From: Lachnospiraceae bacterium
Lineage (GTDB): Bacteria; Bacillota; Clostridia; Lachnospirales; Lachnospiraceae
Assembly: GCA_017940415.1 (NCBI GenBank)
Contig: JAGAYR010000009.1
Coordinates: 1 to 64,000, forward strand
DNA: 64,000 bases
Direction of reading: 5' to 3'
Each line of letters opens with the position of its first letter. The stretch's first letter is position 1. Positions 17,505 to 25,475 of this stretch are shown here, in pieces. The notes under the pieces are model-generated. The model ran no database searches. It had not been told where the DNA came from and was given only the letters and a program-made list of their open reading frames with translations. A program made the translations under genes and the position numbers.

Positions 17505-19072
17505 TAAATCCCATAACCAAAGCTGATTTCCCCGATCCCGATGTTATATATGCGGACGGTGCGTTTTATATGATAAGTACCACAATGCATTTTCTTCCCG
17601 GCGGAGAAATCTTAAGATCCTATGACCTTATAAACTGGGAGCATTGCAGTTATGTTTTCGACCGTTTGGACAGCACGGATGCTCAGCGTCTTGAAGGGGA
17701 CAAACATATCTACGGAAAAGGTATGTGGGCCGCAACCCTCAGATATCACCGGGGCAAGTTCTACGTGGTATTTGTGTGCAACGACACCCACAAGACATAT
17801 CTGTACAAGTCTGAAGCCATAACCGGCCCCTGGACAAAATCCGAGATTGAAGGTTTTTATCACGATTGTTCGCTGCTTTTTGATGATGACAGGGTATTTC
17901 TGGTATACGGAAACACCGATGTATATCTGACCGAGCTTGATAAGGAGCTGAAAGGTCCCAAAGAAGGCGGGCTACACAGGCTTATTGTAAGCGATAAAGG
18001 AAATCCCAATCTGGGATATGAAGGTTCACACATCTATAAGATCTTCGGACGATATTACCTCTTTATGATCCATTCGAAGCGTGATAAATGGAGGAGAGTC
18101 GAGGCATGTTTTTCCGCAGATTCGCTTGAGGGTGAATTTACCGGAGGCGATGTGTTTGATGATGACAGGGGCTTTAGAAAATCCGGTGTAGCACAGGGCG
18201 GAATCGTTGAAGGACCTGATGGAATATGGCATTCCATAATGTTCCAGGACAGCGGAGCATCAGGCAGACTTCCCATCCTTGTTCCCGTTTCCTGGGAAAA
18301 GAATACGGAAGGCAAACCTGTCCCCGTATTCGGAAAAGAAGGAAGGACGCCGGAAGAATTTACCACAACCGATCTTAATCCCGGCTATGAATATGCACCT
18401 CTTACGGGAAGTGATGATTTTGACTATGATCCTTCCGAGATGTTTGCCTTGGATAAAGAGCATTACGGATGCTTTGGATTCAAAAGCTTTTGGCAGTTTA
18501 ACCATGAGCCTGATATTAATCTGATAGGATGTGATCCCGCCTCTGAGAGACTTTGGATCAAAACGGATAAGACTGCAGAGAATATTTTCCATGCAAGGAA
18601 TATTCTGACTCAGAGGATGCTCTTTCCGGAATGCAGCGCGGAAGTGACCATAGACGGTTCGCAGCTTAACGACGGAGACCATGCCGGACTGTCTGCCTTT
18701 CAGGGGGATTATCTGATGGCAGGAATATGCAAAGAAGACGGAAAATTATATGTGGAAATATCGTCATATACAAATGAGTCCGGTGATGTCTGGAAGCTTG
18801 GAGAAGGTCCGGAGAAAAACATTCATAAGATAGAACTTACAGGCAGCAGTGTCAGAGTGAGGATCAGAGCCGTATTTAATGATGAGACCGGAGACAGGGA
18901 TGTTGCGCTGGCCGGAATATACGACGGAGATGCTTACAAAGAGTTTCCGGAAGAGCACAAATTGAGGTTCAGATTGGATCATTTCACCGGCTGCAGATTC
19001 GGATTATATAATTTTTCTAAAAAAATATTCGGAGGTATAGCTTTTTTTTCCAGATATGTTAAAATGCCGTAA
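17501..19072 (+). CDS. Glycoside hydrolase family 43 protein
   Basis: A 523-residue GH43 enzyme, predicted beta-xylosidase or alpha-arabinofuranosidase. The five-bladed propeller domain has the general-base region FPDPDVI (Asp12), the pKa-modulating Asp in HDCSLLF and the general acid in YEGSHIY. MWAATLRYHRGKFYVVF is typical of the family. Residues from about 320 form a beta-sandwich tail of the kind common in GH43 xylosidases. No signal peptide is present, so it should act in the cytoplasm on imported xylo-oligosaccharides. The start overlaps the lipoprotein stop; a strong terminator follows. Confidence 0.9.
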   Translation: MINPITKADFPDPDVIYADGAFYMISTTMHFLPGGEILRSYDLINWEHCSYVFDRLDSTDAQRLEGDKHIYGKGMWAATLRYHRGKFYVVFVCNDTHKTYLYKSEAITGPWTKSEIEGFYHDCSLLFDDDRVFLVYGNTDVYLTELDKELKGPKEGGLHRLIVSDKGNPNLGYEGSHIYKIFGRYYLFMIHSKRDKWRRVEACFSADSLEGEFTGGDVFDDDRGFRKSGVAQGGIVEGPDGIWHSIMFQDSGASGRLPILVPVSWEKNTEGKPVPVFGKEGRTPEEFTTTDLNPGYEYAPLTGSDDFDYDPSEMFALDKEHYGCFGFKSFWQFNHEPDINLIGCDPASERLWIKTDKTAENIFHARNILTQRMLFPECSAEVTIDGSQLNDGDHAGLSAFQGDYLMAGICKEDGKLYVEISSYTNESGDVWKLGEGPEKNIHKIELTGSSVRVRIRAVFNDETGDRDVALAGIYDGDAYKEFPEEHKLRFRLDHFTGCRFGLYNFSKKIFGGIAFFSRYVKMP

Positions 19073-19109
19073 GTACAAATAATTATCTTTATTTGTTCGT
19101 TGGTTAGGG

Positions 19110-19144
19110 ATCGGATCCGGAGAAAACCGGATCCGATTTTTTTT
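19110..19144 (+). terminator. Rho-independent terminator
   Basis: TCGGATCCGG / CCGGATCCGA form a 10-bp stem around AGAAAA, followed by eight T residues. It closes the operon ending in the GH43 gene. Confidence 0.95.
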
Positions 19145-19463
19145 GCCCAAAAATGAGAAGTCAGGTAACGACAATTATAAAAATAGTACAAAAAGTGGGA
19201 GTTTTTTTTGGTTAAAAGTATGTCTTTAAGTTAAGGTAGCACGTTGAAGTAATATAGCGGAAAAGTGCATGAATCAAGGGCTTTAGCGGTTTTTTTAAAG
19301 TTTAGGAATGTTTAATAATCTTTAGCAATTTTTGACTTGAAAAAGCTCTATTCATCTGCTAAAAATGTAGGAAAGCATTTATAACGTACTATTTATTGTG
19401 TTTTGGGGAAAATTCAAGGAAACTATAGTACTAAAAAATGTATGAAAGGATAAAAATAGTATT
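19145..19463 (+). promoter_or_regulatory. AT-rich region with four ATAGTA boxes upstream of the TetR gene
   Basis: No gene is seen in this stretch. The sequence AAATAGTAC (19181-19189) recurs inverted as GTACTATTT (19386-19394), then as ATAGTACT (19425-19432) and AAATAGTAT (19454-19462), the last between ribosome site and start codon. These spaced boxes are candidate operators for the TetR protein encoded downstream. Promoter hexamers are not convincing. Confidence 0.4.
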
Positions 19464-20072
19464 ATGAGCACAGCTTCAGTGAGAGAGAAAATTATTAATG
19501 CGGCGCTCGATCTTTTTTCACAAAAAGGATACGATGCCACATCTGTTGATGAAATCGCTGAGTCCATTGGTATGAAGGGACCCAATATTTATAAATACTT
19601 TAAAGGCAAAGAGGAAGTATTGAAAGAACTCAGTGCCAAGATGGAAGAGGGATACAGACAGAGAATGAAGATGAATCCCGAGGAGGGTTCCAATATTTCA
19701 AACCGTGATGAACTGAAAGAATACAGCATGAATCAGATCAGATTCACCATCGAGGATGATAAGATCAAGAAGCTCAGGAAGATGGGAACCATTGAGCAGT
19801 TCAGAAATCCTCATTTCAGCAGACAGACATCCGAGCACCAGTTTGACAACATGCAGAGACAGTTTACTGCAATATTCAAAAGCCTGATGGATAAGGGAGT
19901 GCTTGATAATGATGATCCCGAAATGATGGCTATGGAGTATTACGCACCCGTTTCACTTCTTATCCAGCTCTGCGACAGAGAGCCTGACAGAAAAGAAGAA
20001 GTAATGGGAAAGGTTGAGAAGTATATTGATTTCTTCCTCAACAGATATTTCAAGAAAGCTCAAACCGCATAA
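19464..20072 (+). CDS. TetR/AcrR family transcriptional regulator
   Basis: A 202-residue regulator. The N-terminal helix-turn-helix is clear (AALDLFSQKGYDATSVDEIAES, then the TetR signature IGMKGPNIYKYFKGKEEVL). The C-terminal ligand-binding part is all helical and unspecific. It is monocistronic, with its own terminator, and has repeated ATAGTA boxes upstream that suggest autoregulation. The neighbouring GntR/ABC operon has a different operator type, so the TetR target is unclear. The ribosome site AAAGGAT lies 13 nt upstream, which is rather far. Confidence 0.9.
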   Translation: MSTASVREKIINAALDLFSQKGYDATSVDEIAESIGMKGPNIYKYFKGKEEVLKELSAKMEEGYRQRMKMNPEEGSNISNRDELKEYSMNQIRFTIEDDKIKKLRKMGTIEQFRNPHFSRQTSEHQFDNMQRQFTAIFKSLMDKGVLDNDDPEMMAMEYYAPVSLLIQLCDREPDRKEEVMGKVEKYIDFFLNRYFKKAQTA

Positions 20073-20086
20073 TATATTTGCAGAAG

Positions 20087-20116
20087 ATCGCCGGCCAAGC
20101 GCCGGCGATTTTTTTA
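20087..20116 (+). terminator. Rho-independent terminator
   Basis: ATCGCCGGC / GCCGGCGAT stem with a 5-nt loop followed by a T-run. It ends the TetR transcript. Confidence 0.93.
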
Positions 20117-20122
20117 TTGGAA

Positions 20123-20150
20123 CAGGGGGACGGTTCCTGTGTTTCACTGT
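20123..20150. repeat. REP-like fragment
   Basis: The stretch contains GGGGGACGGTTCCTGTG, close to the GGGGACGGTTCTTAC arm of the 7234-7495 element, but no matching second arm is found. It is taken as a decayed or half copy between the terminator and the GntR promoter. Confidence 0.45.
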
Positions 20151-20157
20151 TTCATGC

Positions 20158-20198
20158 TTGACAGGCGTATATATAATGTATATATTGAATATATACAA
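20158..20198 (+). promoter_or_regulatory. Promoter and operator of the GntR/ABC operon
   Basis: TTGACA (20158-20163), 17 bp, TATATT (20181-20186). The region from about 20167 to 20198 is an AT-rich inverted repeat (GTATATATA ... AATATATAC) overlapping the -10, the form expected of a YtrA-type GntR operator and consistent with autorepression. Confidence 0.65.
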
Positions 20199-20265
20199 TC
20201 GATGATCATTAAGGCGGGAAGGTTTAGCGCTGACCGGAACGCCAAGCGCGCAAAAGGATATTTAT

Positions 20266-20649
20266 ATGGACATTATTATCAGCAATGCCTCGGGTGTGCC
20301 CATCTATGAGCAGATCGAGGAACAGATCAAGAGCCTGATCATGACAGGTGAACTTGCGGCAGGGGACGCCCTTCCGTCAATGAGGATTCTGGCTAAAGAT
20401 CTTAAGATCAGTGTCATTACAACTAAGAGAGCATTCGAAGATCTCGAGCGTGACGGCTACATCGAATCCGTTGTAGGTAAGGGAAGTTTTGTAAAAGGAA
20501 TCAATCCTGAACTTATGAAGGAGACCATGAAGTACGCCATTGAAGAGTGTCTTGAAAAGGCTGCCGACAAAGCAGTCATGGGCAAGATATCCCTCGATGA
20601 ACTTAAAGAAATGCTGGAGATCATTTACGAGGAAAAAAAGCAGAAATAG
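20266..20649 (+). CDS. GntR family regulator, YtrA subfamily
   Basis: A 127-residue protein with an N-terminal winged helix (PIYEQIEEQIKSLIMTGEL, then LPSMRILAKDLKISVITTKRA and a GKGSFV wing) and only a short helical C-terminus. That short form is characteristic of the YtrA subfamily, which represses adjacent ABC transporter genes and often responds to cell-wall antibiotics. It heads the ABC operon. Its TAG stop shares its last base with a small palindromic repeat. Confidence 0.9.
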   Translation: MDIIISNASGVPIYEQIEEQIKSLIMTGELAAGDALPSMRILAKDLKISVITTKRAFEDLERDGYIESVVGKGSFVKGINPELMKETMKYAIEECLEKAADKAVMGKISLDELKEMLEIIYEEKKQK

Positions 20650-20675
20650 ATGACAGTAGCGTCCCCGATGTCATC
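20649..20675. repeat. Short REP-like derivative
   Basis: GATGACAGTAGCGTCCCC followed by GATGTCATC. It looks like a deletion product keeping the left terminus and the right arm of the longer palindromes. It fills most of the gap between the GntR and ABC ATPase genes. Confidence 0.7.
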
Positions 20676-20690
20676 AAGAGGTAGATAAAC

Positions 20691-21557
20691 ATGGATGAGA
20701 TCAGAAATGTTATTGAACTTAAAAATGTCACCAAGGACTACGGTGACTTTAAATTGGATAATGTAAGCTTTGCCGTGCCCGAAGGAACCGTATGCGGATT
20801 CATTGGTCAAAACGGTGCGGGCAAGACAACTACCATCAATCTGATCCTTGATGTCATTAAGCGTGACTCCGGTGAGATCACTCTTTTCGGAGAAAGCGTT
20901 AATAAGGATACGGCGTATCTAAGAGAAGATATCGGTGTCGTGTTTGATGAGATGGGCTTCCATGAATTCATGAATGCCCGTGACATTAACATCATGATGA
21001 AGAATATCTACAAGAACTGGGATGAAGATATTTTTTTCGAAAACCTGAAGAAGTTCTCACTTCCATCGAAAAAGAAGTGCGGCGCATTCTCCAGAGGTAT
21101 GAGGATGAAACTGCAGATTGCAGTCGCTCTGTCACACAATGCGAAACTTCTTATCATGGATGAGCCAACAAGCGGCTTGGATCCAATTGTAAGAAACGAG
21201 ATGATAAATATCTTCCGGGAATTCGTAGTGGAAGAGGACCATACTATCCTTCTGTCTTCACATATCACAAGCGATCTGGAGAAGATTGCGGATGAGGTGG
21301 TTTTTATAGACGGAGGAAAAATAGTACTGTCCGGTAACAAGGATGAGATCCTTGAAAAGCACGCTGTTTTAAAGTGCAGAAAGGATGAGGTTTCCAAGAT
21401 CAGCGAGTCACTTATCGTCAACTCTGAAGTGAGTGAGTATGGTGCGGAGATTCTTGTTAATGACAGAAGCTCTGCGGAGAAATTATATCCCGGTATGGTG
21501 ATTGAAAGAGCCGAGCTTGAACAGATCATGATCGGCTATGTTAACGGAAAGAGGTGA
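20691..21557 (+). CDS. ABC transporter ATP-binding protein
   Basis: A 288-residue ATPase subunit. Walker A is GQNGAGKTT near residue 37; the signature is FSRGMRMKLQ (a diverged LSGGQ) and Walker B is LLIMDEPTSGLD. It belongs to the YtrB-like group that pairs with ABC-2 type permeases. With the GntR regulator upstream and two permeases downstream it forms an export or antibiotic-stress transporter. GAGGTAGATAAAC precedes the ATG. Confidence 0.93.
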   Translation: MDEIRNVIELKNVTKDYGDFKLDNVSFAVPEGTVCGFIGQNGAGKTTTINLILDVIKRDSGEITLFGESVNKDTAYLREDIGVVFDEMGFHEFMNARDINIMMKNIYKNWDEDIFFENLKKFSLPSKKKCGAFSRGMRMKLQIAVALSHNAKLLIMDEPTSGLDPIVRNEMINIFREFVVEEDHTILLSSHITSDLEKIADEVVFIDGGKIVLSGNKDEILEKHAVLKCRKDEVSKISESLIVNSEVSEYGAEILVNDRSSAEKLYPGMVIERAELEQIMIGYVNGKR

Positions 21558-21594
21558 ACGGGGCGTTTCCCCGGTTTACCGGTGAGGTAAAACT

Positions 21595-22374
21595 ATGAAA
21601 GGTTTGATAATAAAGGACATCATGTGCCTTAAAAAACAGCTCACTACTTTCGCATACATCATAGCCGGAGTGGTGGTCATATCTCTATTGTATGTTTTAA
21701 GCGCCCGTTTCGGAAATCTTGCGAAAGCCGGAGTGGCACTGCTTGATGAGAACAATAACATGTCTCAGGTTGATGTTAAGAATCTGGGTTCAATGGTTTT
21801 GGTCATGTTCATGCTGATCCCCATAGTAAGTGTGGGAGATATGCTGAACGTATTCATTGCTGACGGAAAGGCCGGATTTTTCAAAGTGTCCGCATCACTT
21901 CCCATATCAATGAGTAAGAGAATGTTTTCAAGGTTCCTGACCATATATGCACTGTGCGGAATAGGAGCTGTAGTGGATATAATTCTTGCTCTGGTACTTA
22001 GCTCTCTTACTGATATCATGAGCTTCGGTAGTTTTCTGGGAATCATAATTTCATGCGCATCTGTACTTAGTATATACAGTGCACTTGTGATCTTTTACTG
22101 TGTTTCCTTAGGTTACGGTAAGGAACAGTATGCTCAGGTTTTCTCGCTGCTTACGATTGTTTTATCTTTTGTGATCATAAAGTTTTCGGCCATTAAATCT
22201 GTATTTATACGTATTTTTATCGAAGAGCAAGGCTTTGATTCCGGGACATTCTGGAAGCCTCTGGATTATTTCCGTGACAGGGGATATGTATTCCTGATCA
22301 TTGCGCTATTAGTAAGTGCGTTCAGTTATGGGCTCTCTTTATACATTGCCGAAAGAAAGAGAGGTGTCATCTGA
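21595..22374 (+). CDS. ABC-2 type transporter permease
   Basis: A 259-residue integral membrane protein with about six hydrophobic segments, starting MKGLIIKDIMCLKKQLTTF, the amphipathic start common to small ABC-2 permeases. It ends overlapping the next permease start by one base (TGATG). Together with that permease it would form the membrane part of the exporter driven by the upstream ATPase. Confidence 0.85.
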   Translation: MKGLIIKDIMCLKKQLTTFAYIIAGVVVISLLYVLSARFGNLAKAGVALLDENNNMSQVDVKNLGSMVLVMFMLIPIVSVGDMLNVFIADGKAGFFKVSASLPISMSKRMFSRFLTIYALCGIGAVVDIILALVLSSLTDIMSFGSFLGIIISCASVLSIYSALVIFYCVSLGYGKEQYAQVFSLLTIVLSFVIIKFSAIKSVFIRIFIEEQGFDSGTFWKPLDYFRDRGYVFLIIALLVSAFSYGLSLYIAERKRGVI

Positions 22375-23150
22375 TGGGCGGATTATTATATAAGGATTTT
22401 CTCTCCATAAAGGGTAAGACCCATGTTGCGATTATTTCTGTTCTTACCGTATTGCTTGTGGTCTTAAAACTGATCGTGGCCTTCGCAGATACACCGGCCG
22501 CTTGGCTGATGGAAAATTCTGAGGGCGAGGTCATGAGTTTTCTTGACTATCTTGTTTCAATGCCGGCTCAGATTCTTCCGATAATGTGTATCAGTTTTAT
22601 AGCCATGTGGATTCCGAGTGTAATTCAAAATGATGAGAAAAGTAAGATACATACATATCTGTTGGCAACTCCTGTTTCGAAGCGTACATATATCGCGGAA
22701 AAGTATGTCTTTATAGGAATATGCATTTATGCCGCATTTTCTGTCTGCGTGGCATGGGGTATCATCTCCATGGCGTTTTTGGCTGATGGAGCCGTACTGG
22801 ATATTCTGATGCTTATTTCGTCTTTTCTGATAGAACTTTTCTCCCTGGCACTTATCGGTGCAAGCATTGAATTTCCTGTTTTTGTTGCCTTCGGAAAAGA
22901 AAAAGGACAGATGATCAAAACAGGTATTCTTGAGATCTTAGCATTCTTTGCTGTCGCGTATCTGTTTTTCGGAAATCTGGATATTCTCGAGAAACTGGAT
23001 TTCAACCTTATCATGGAATGGGCAAAAACTCATTCTTTTGCACTTATGTTTATGGCGGCCGTTTCTCCGCTCATAACTCTTGTCATATATTACATCTCAT
23101 ATCGTATTTCCGCGTGCATATATGAGAGAAAGGAGAGAGACTATGAGTGA
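22374..23150 (+). CDS. ABC-2 type transporter permease
   Basis: A 258-residue membrane protein with about six hydrophobic segments and the same N-terminal pattern (MGGLLYKDFLSIKGK) as the preceding permease, so the two are probably ancient duplicates forming a heterodimer. It starts on the last base of the upstream stop and ends 8 bp inside the CPBP protease gene, indicating one translated unit. Confidence 0.85.
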   Translation: MGGLLYKDFLSIKGKTHVAIISVLTVLLVVLKLIVAFADTPAAWLMENSEGEVMSFLDYLVSMPAQILPIMCISFIAMWIPSVIQNDEKSKIHTYLLATPVSKRTYIAEKYVFIGICIYAAFSVCVAWGIISMAFLADGAVLDILMLISSFLIELFSLALIGASIEFPVFVAFGKEKGQMIKTGILEILAFFAVAYLFFGNLDILEKLDFNLIMEWAKTHSFALMFMAAVSPLITLVIYYISYRISACIYERKERDYE

Positions 23151-24081
23151 AGTTAAGGCATTGAATTCAGCCCCTGACGAAGTGAAGAGAAGCGTCAGGG
23201 AATACAGTGATACGCAGAGACTGCTTATCTATCTCGGACTAACATTTGTTATTTCTTTTGCATGGTTCTTCATGGCTAATCCCGACGGCTCCACCTGGGA
23301 AGGCATGGGCAATATGAGACAGTCCTTCGTGGCTCTCGGAATGCTTTTTCCCGTGATCGGACATGTTATTACCAGAGTGTTAACGAGGGAAGGGTTTAAG
23401 TTCAGCGGTGATAATAATTCTTATTTTGGGATTTCCTTCAAGGACAAAAAGTGGATCTGCTTCATAGCTGCATGCCTTATACCATGGATCGTTTATGAAG
23501 CTGCAAATGCCCTTTCACTTGTACTTGCACCTTCTATGTTTGATTCCGATTATTATCTGTCATTGGATATAGAAAAAAGAACGCTTGTCTTATTACCCGT
23601 ATATGCCATCGTGACCGGCCTGGTTGTTTCTTTTGCTGCATTCGGAGAAGAGGGCGGATGGCGCGGATATATGATGCCCAAGCTCCTGAAGATAATGAAC
23701 AGGCCCGCAGCTCTTATCACGGGCGGGATTATCTGGGGCATCTGGCATGCACCGCTTACCTGCATCGGTCATAATTTCGGAACGGATTACCCGGGATTTC
23801 CTTATGTTGGTATTGTTAAGATGTGTGTTTTCTGTACGCTTCTCGGTATCATGCTCACTTTTTTAACCGAAATGAGCGGATCCGTGTGGCCGGCGGCATT
23901 TATGCATGCAATATTCAACAGCAGCCCGTCCATCCTTAACGGATTTATAAACCAAGATCTAGCACCTGACACATTCATTGGAAGACATGCCGGATTTATC
24001 GGAATGGCTCTTGCTCTTCTCGCAGTTGATATCCTGATTATGGTAAAATGGAAACACTATGAAAAAAACAGATTTGCATAA
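23143..24081 (+). CDS. CPBP family intramembrane metalloprotease
   Basis: A 312-residue protein with about eight membrane segments. The CPBP (Abi) motifs are present: EEGGWRGYM (EExxxR), then GIIWGIWHAPL and a C-terminal HAIFNSS. Members include CAAX-type proteases and bacteriocin self-immunity proteins. The start at 23143 is chosen for its AAGGAGAGA ribosome site. Encoded behind a GntR/ABC exporter, a role in peptide processing or immunity is plausible but unproven. Its end overlaps the AlkD-like gene by 23 bp. Confidence 0.88.
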   Translation: MSEVKALNSAPDEVKRSVREYSDTQRLLIYLGLTFVISFAWFFMANPDGSTWEGMGNMRQSFVALGMLFPVIGHVITRVLTREGFKFSGDNNSYFGISFKDKKWICFIAACLIPWIVYEAANALSLVLAPSMFDSDYYLSLDIEKRTLVLLPVYAIVTGLVVSFAAFGEEGGWRGYMMPKLLKIMNRPAALITGGIIWGIWHAPLTCIGHNFGTDYPGFPYVGIVKMCVFCTLLGIMLTFLTEMSGSVWPAAFMHAIFNSSPSILNGFINQDLAPDTFIGRHAGFIGMALALLAVDILIMVKWKHYEKNRFA

Positions 24082-24745
24082 AGAATTGAAAAAATTTCAG
24101 GATCTGAAATACCGAGACATGCAGGTGAAGATAATCTCGACGGTAGAGCCTTCATCCATTATAGGGGTAAGGACTCCGGAGCTTAAAGCTATGGCCAAGG
24201 AGATTTTAAAGTCAGGCGATTACGAGGATTTCCTGAATGATCTTCCCCATAAATATTTCGAGGAAAACCAGCTTCATGCATTTATTCTTTCCGGCATGAA
24301 AGATGCTGAAAGTTGCTTCGAAGAGCTTGAGAAATTCCTGCCCTACGTCGATAACTGGGCAACCTGCGATCAGATGTCACCGAAGGTATTTAAGAAGCAT
24401 AAGGATGAGCTTCTTAAGCGTGTTAAAGAGTGGATCAGGTCGGATGAGACTTATACCGTAAGATTCGGAGTAGGTATGCTCATGGAGCATTTCCTTGATG
24501 ATGATTATGATGTAAAATATCCCGAAATGGTGGCAAAACTCAGATCGGACGAGTATTACGTAAATATGATGATCGCCTGGTATTTTGCCACAGCTCTCGC
24601 AAAACAGTACGATACTATCATCCCTTACATCGAGAAAAAGAAACTTGATAAGTGGACGCATAACAAGGCTATACAGAAATCTGTGGAAAGCTATCGTATT
24701 ACCGATGAGCAGAAGACTTACCTAAAGACTTTAAAAATCAAGTGA
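24059..24745 (+). CDS. DNA alkylation repair protein (AlkD-like)
   Basis: A 228-residue all-helical HEAT-like repeat protein of the AlkD/AlkC-like family. The conserved stretch near residue 100 is DNWATCDQMSPK, where Asp and Trp in the family line the DNA-base pocket. It would excise bulky or cationic alkyl bases. It overlaps the CPBP gene by 23 bp, so it is co-transcribed. Its TGA stop lies inside a half palindromic repeat. Confidence 0.88.
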   Translation: MKKTDLHKELKKFQDLKYRDMQVKIISTVEPSSIIGVRTPELKAMAKEILKSGDYEDFLNDLPHKYFEENQLHAFILSGMKDAESCFEELEKFLPYVDNWATCDQMSPKVFKKHKDELLKRVKEWIRSDETYTVRFGVGMLMEHFLDDDYDVKYPEMVAKLRSDEYYVNMMIAWYFATALAKQYDTIIPYIEKKKLDKWTHNKAIQKSVESYRITDEQKTYLKTLKIK

Positions 24746-24756
24746 CAGTGGGGATG
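24742..24756 (+). repeat. Half REP-like element giving a stop codon and a ribosome site
   Basis: GTGACAGTGGGGATG is the left terminus of the palindrome family without its partner arm. Its TGA is the stop of the AlkD-like gene, and its GGGG lies 8 nt before the ATG of the HAD gene with no other SD candidate nearby. Confidence 0.65.
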
Positions 24757-24761
24757 TAAAC

Positions 24762-25409
24762 ATGCACTACACTCATATCTTATTTGACCTTGACGGAACT
24801 CTCACGGACTCCGGCCCCGGAATCATGAACGGCTTTGAATATGCCATTACCCAAATGGGAGGATCTGTGGAAGACAGATCACAGCTCAGGAAGTTTGTGG
24901 GTCCTCCTCTTGAAGAATCCTTCGGAAAAATTCTGGGCTATTCTCCCGAAGATACGGAGAAAGCCATTGCAATCTACAGAGAGTATTATTTTCAAAAGGG
25001 CGGAGTGCTGGAAAATGAAGTATATCCCGGTGTCGTAAAGCTCCTTGAAGATCTTAAGGAAATGGGACTGCATACCGCCGTTGCAACATCCAAGTTTGAA
25101 AAGGGAACAATGATCGTTCTGGATCATTTTGATCTGAAAAAATATTTTGAATTCATCGGATGCGGTAATGATACGGATCGTAAGACCAAGAAAGATATCA
25201 TCAGCTATGTCATCAGGGAAGCCGGTATCACGGACCTCAGTAAGGTCCTTATGGTGGGAGACAGGTGCTATGATATTGATGCCGCAAGAGAAGTGGGAAT
25301 TGATTCCGCAGGCGTACTGTACGGATACGGAAACGAAGAGGAATTAAAAAATGCCGGAGCCACATATATTGCAGCTACGGCAGAGGATATTAAGAATATT
25401 ATTAAGTGA
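24762..25409 (+). CDS. HAD family hydrolase (phosphoglycolate phosphatase-like)
   Basis: A 215-residue HAD phosphatase. Motif I is FDLDGTLTDS (residues 7-16, nucleophile Asp), motif II is ATSKF, the Lys of motif III follows near 145, and motif IV is MVGDRCYDIDAA. The helical cap inserted after motif I gives the Gph/PpaX-like layout. The physiological substrate is undetermined. The stop codon TGA is the start of the palindrome at 25406. Confidence 0.9.
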   Translation: MHYTHILFDLDGTLTDSGPGIMNGFEYAITQMGGSVEDRSQLRKFVGPPLEESFGKILGYSPEDTEKAIAIYREYYFQKGGVLENEVYPGVVKLLEDLKEMGLHTAVATSKFEKGTMIVLDHFDLKKYFEFIGCGNDTDRKTKKDIISYVIREAGITDLSKVLMVGDRCYDIDAAREVGIDSAGVLYGYGNEEELKNAGATYIAATAEDIKNIIK

Positions 25410-25475
25410 CAGTCGGGGACGCTTCTGTTTTGTCATCGAAGTCTGATGACAAAACAGAAGCGTCCCCACTGTCAC
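25406..25475. repeat. REP-like palindrome between convergent genes
   Basis: A 70-bp hairpin with arms GTGACAGTCGGGGACGC... and ...GCGTCCCCACTGTCAC. The variable stem segment is TTCTG/CAGAA. It supplies the TGA of the HAD gene and ends exactly at the base before the TAA of the convergent HD-GYP gene. It is the only sequence between the two genes. Confidence 0.9.

Noticed and set aside
20087-20116. Riboswitch in the TetR-GntR intergenic region
   Set aside because: The only strong structure is a simple GC stem with a T-run directly after the TetR gene; the rest is explained by a repeat fragment and the GntR promoter/operator.
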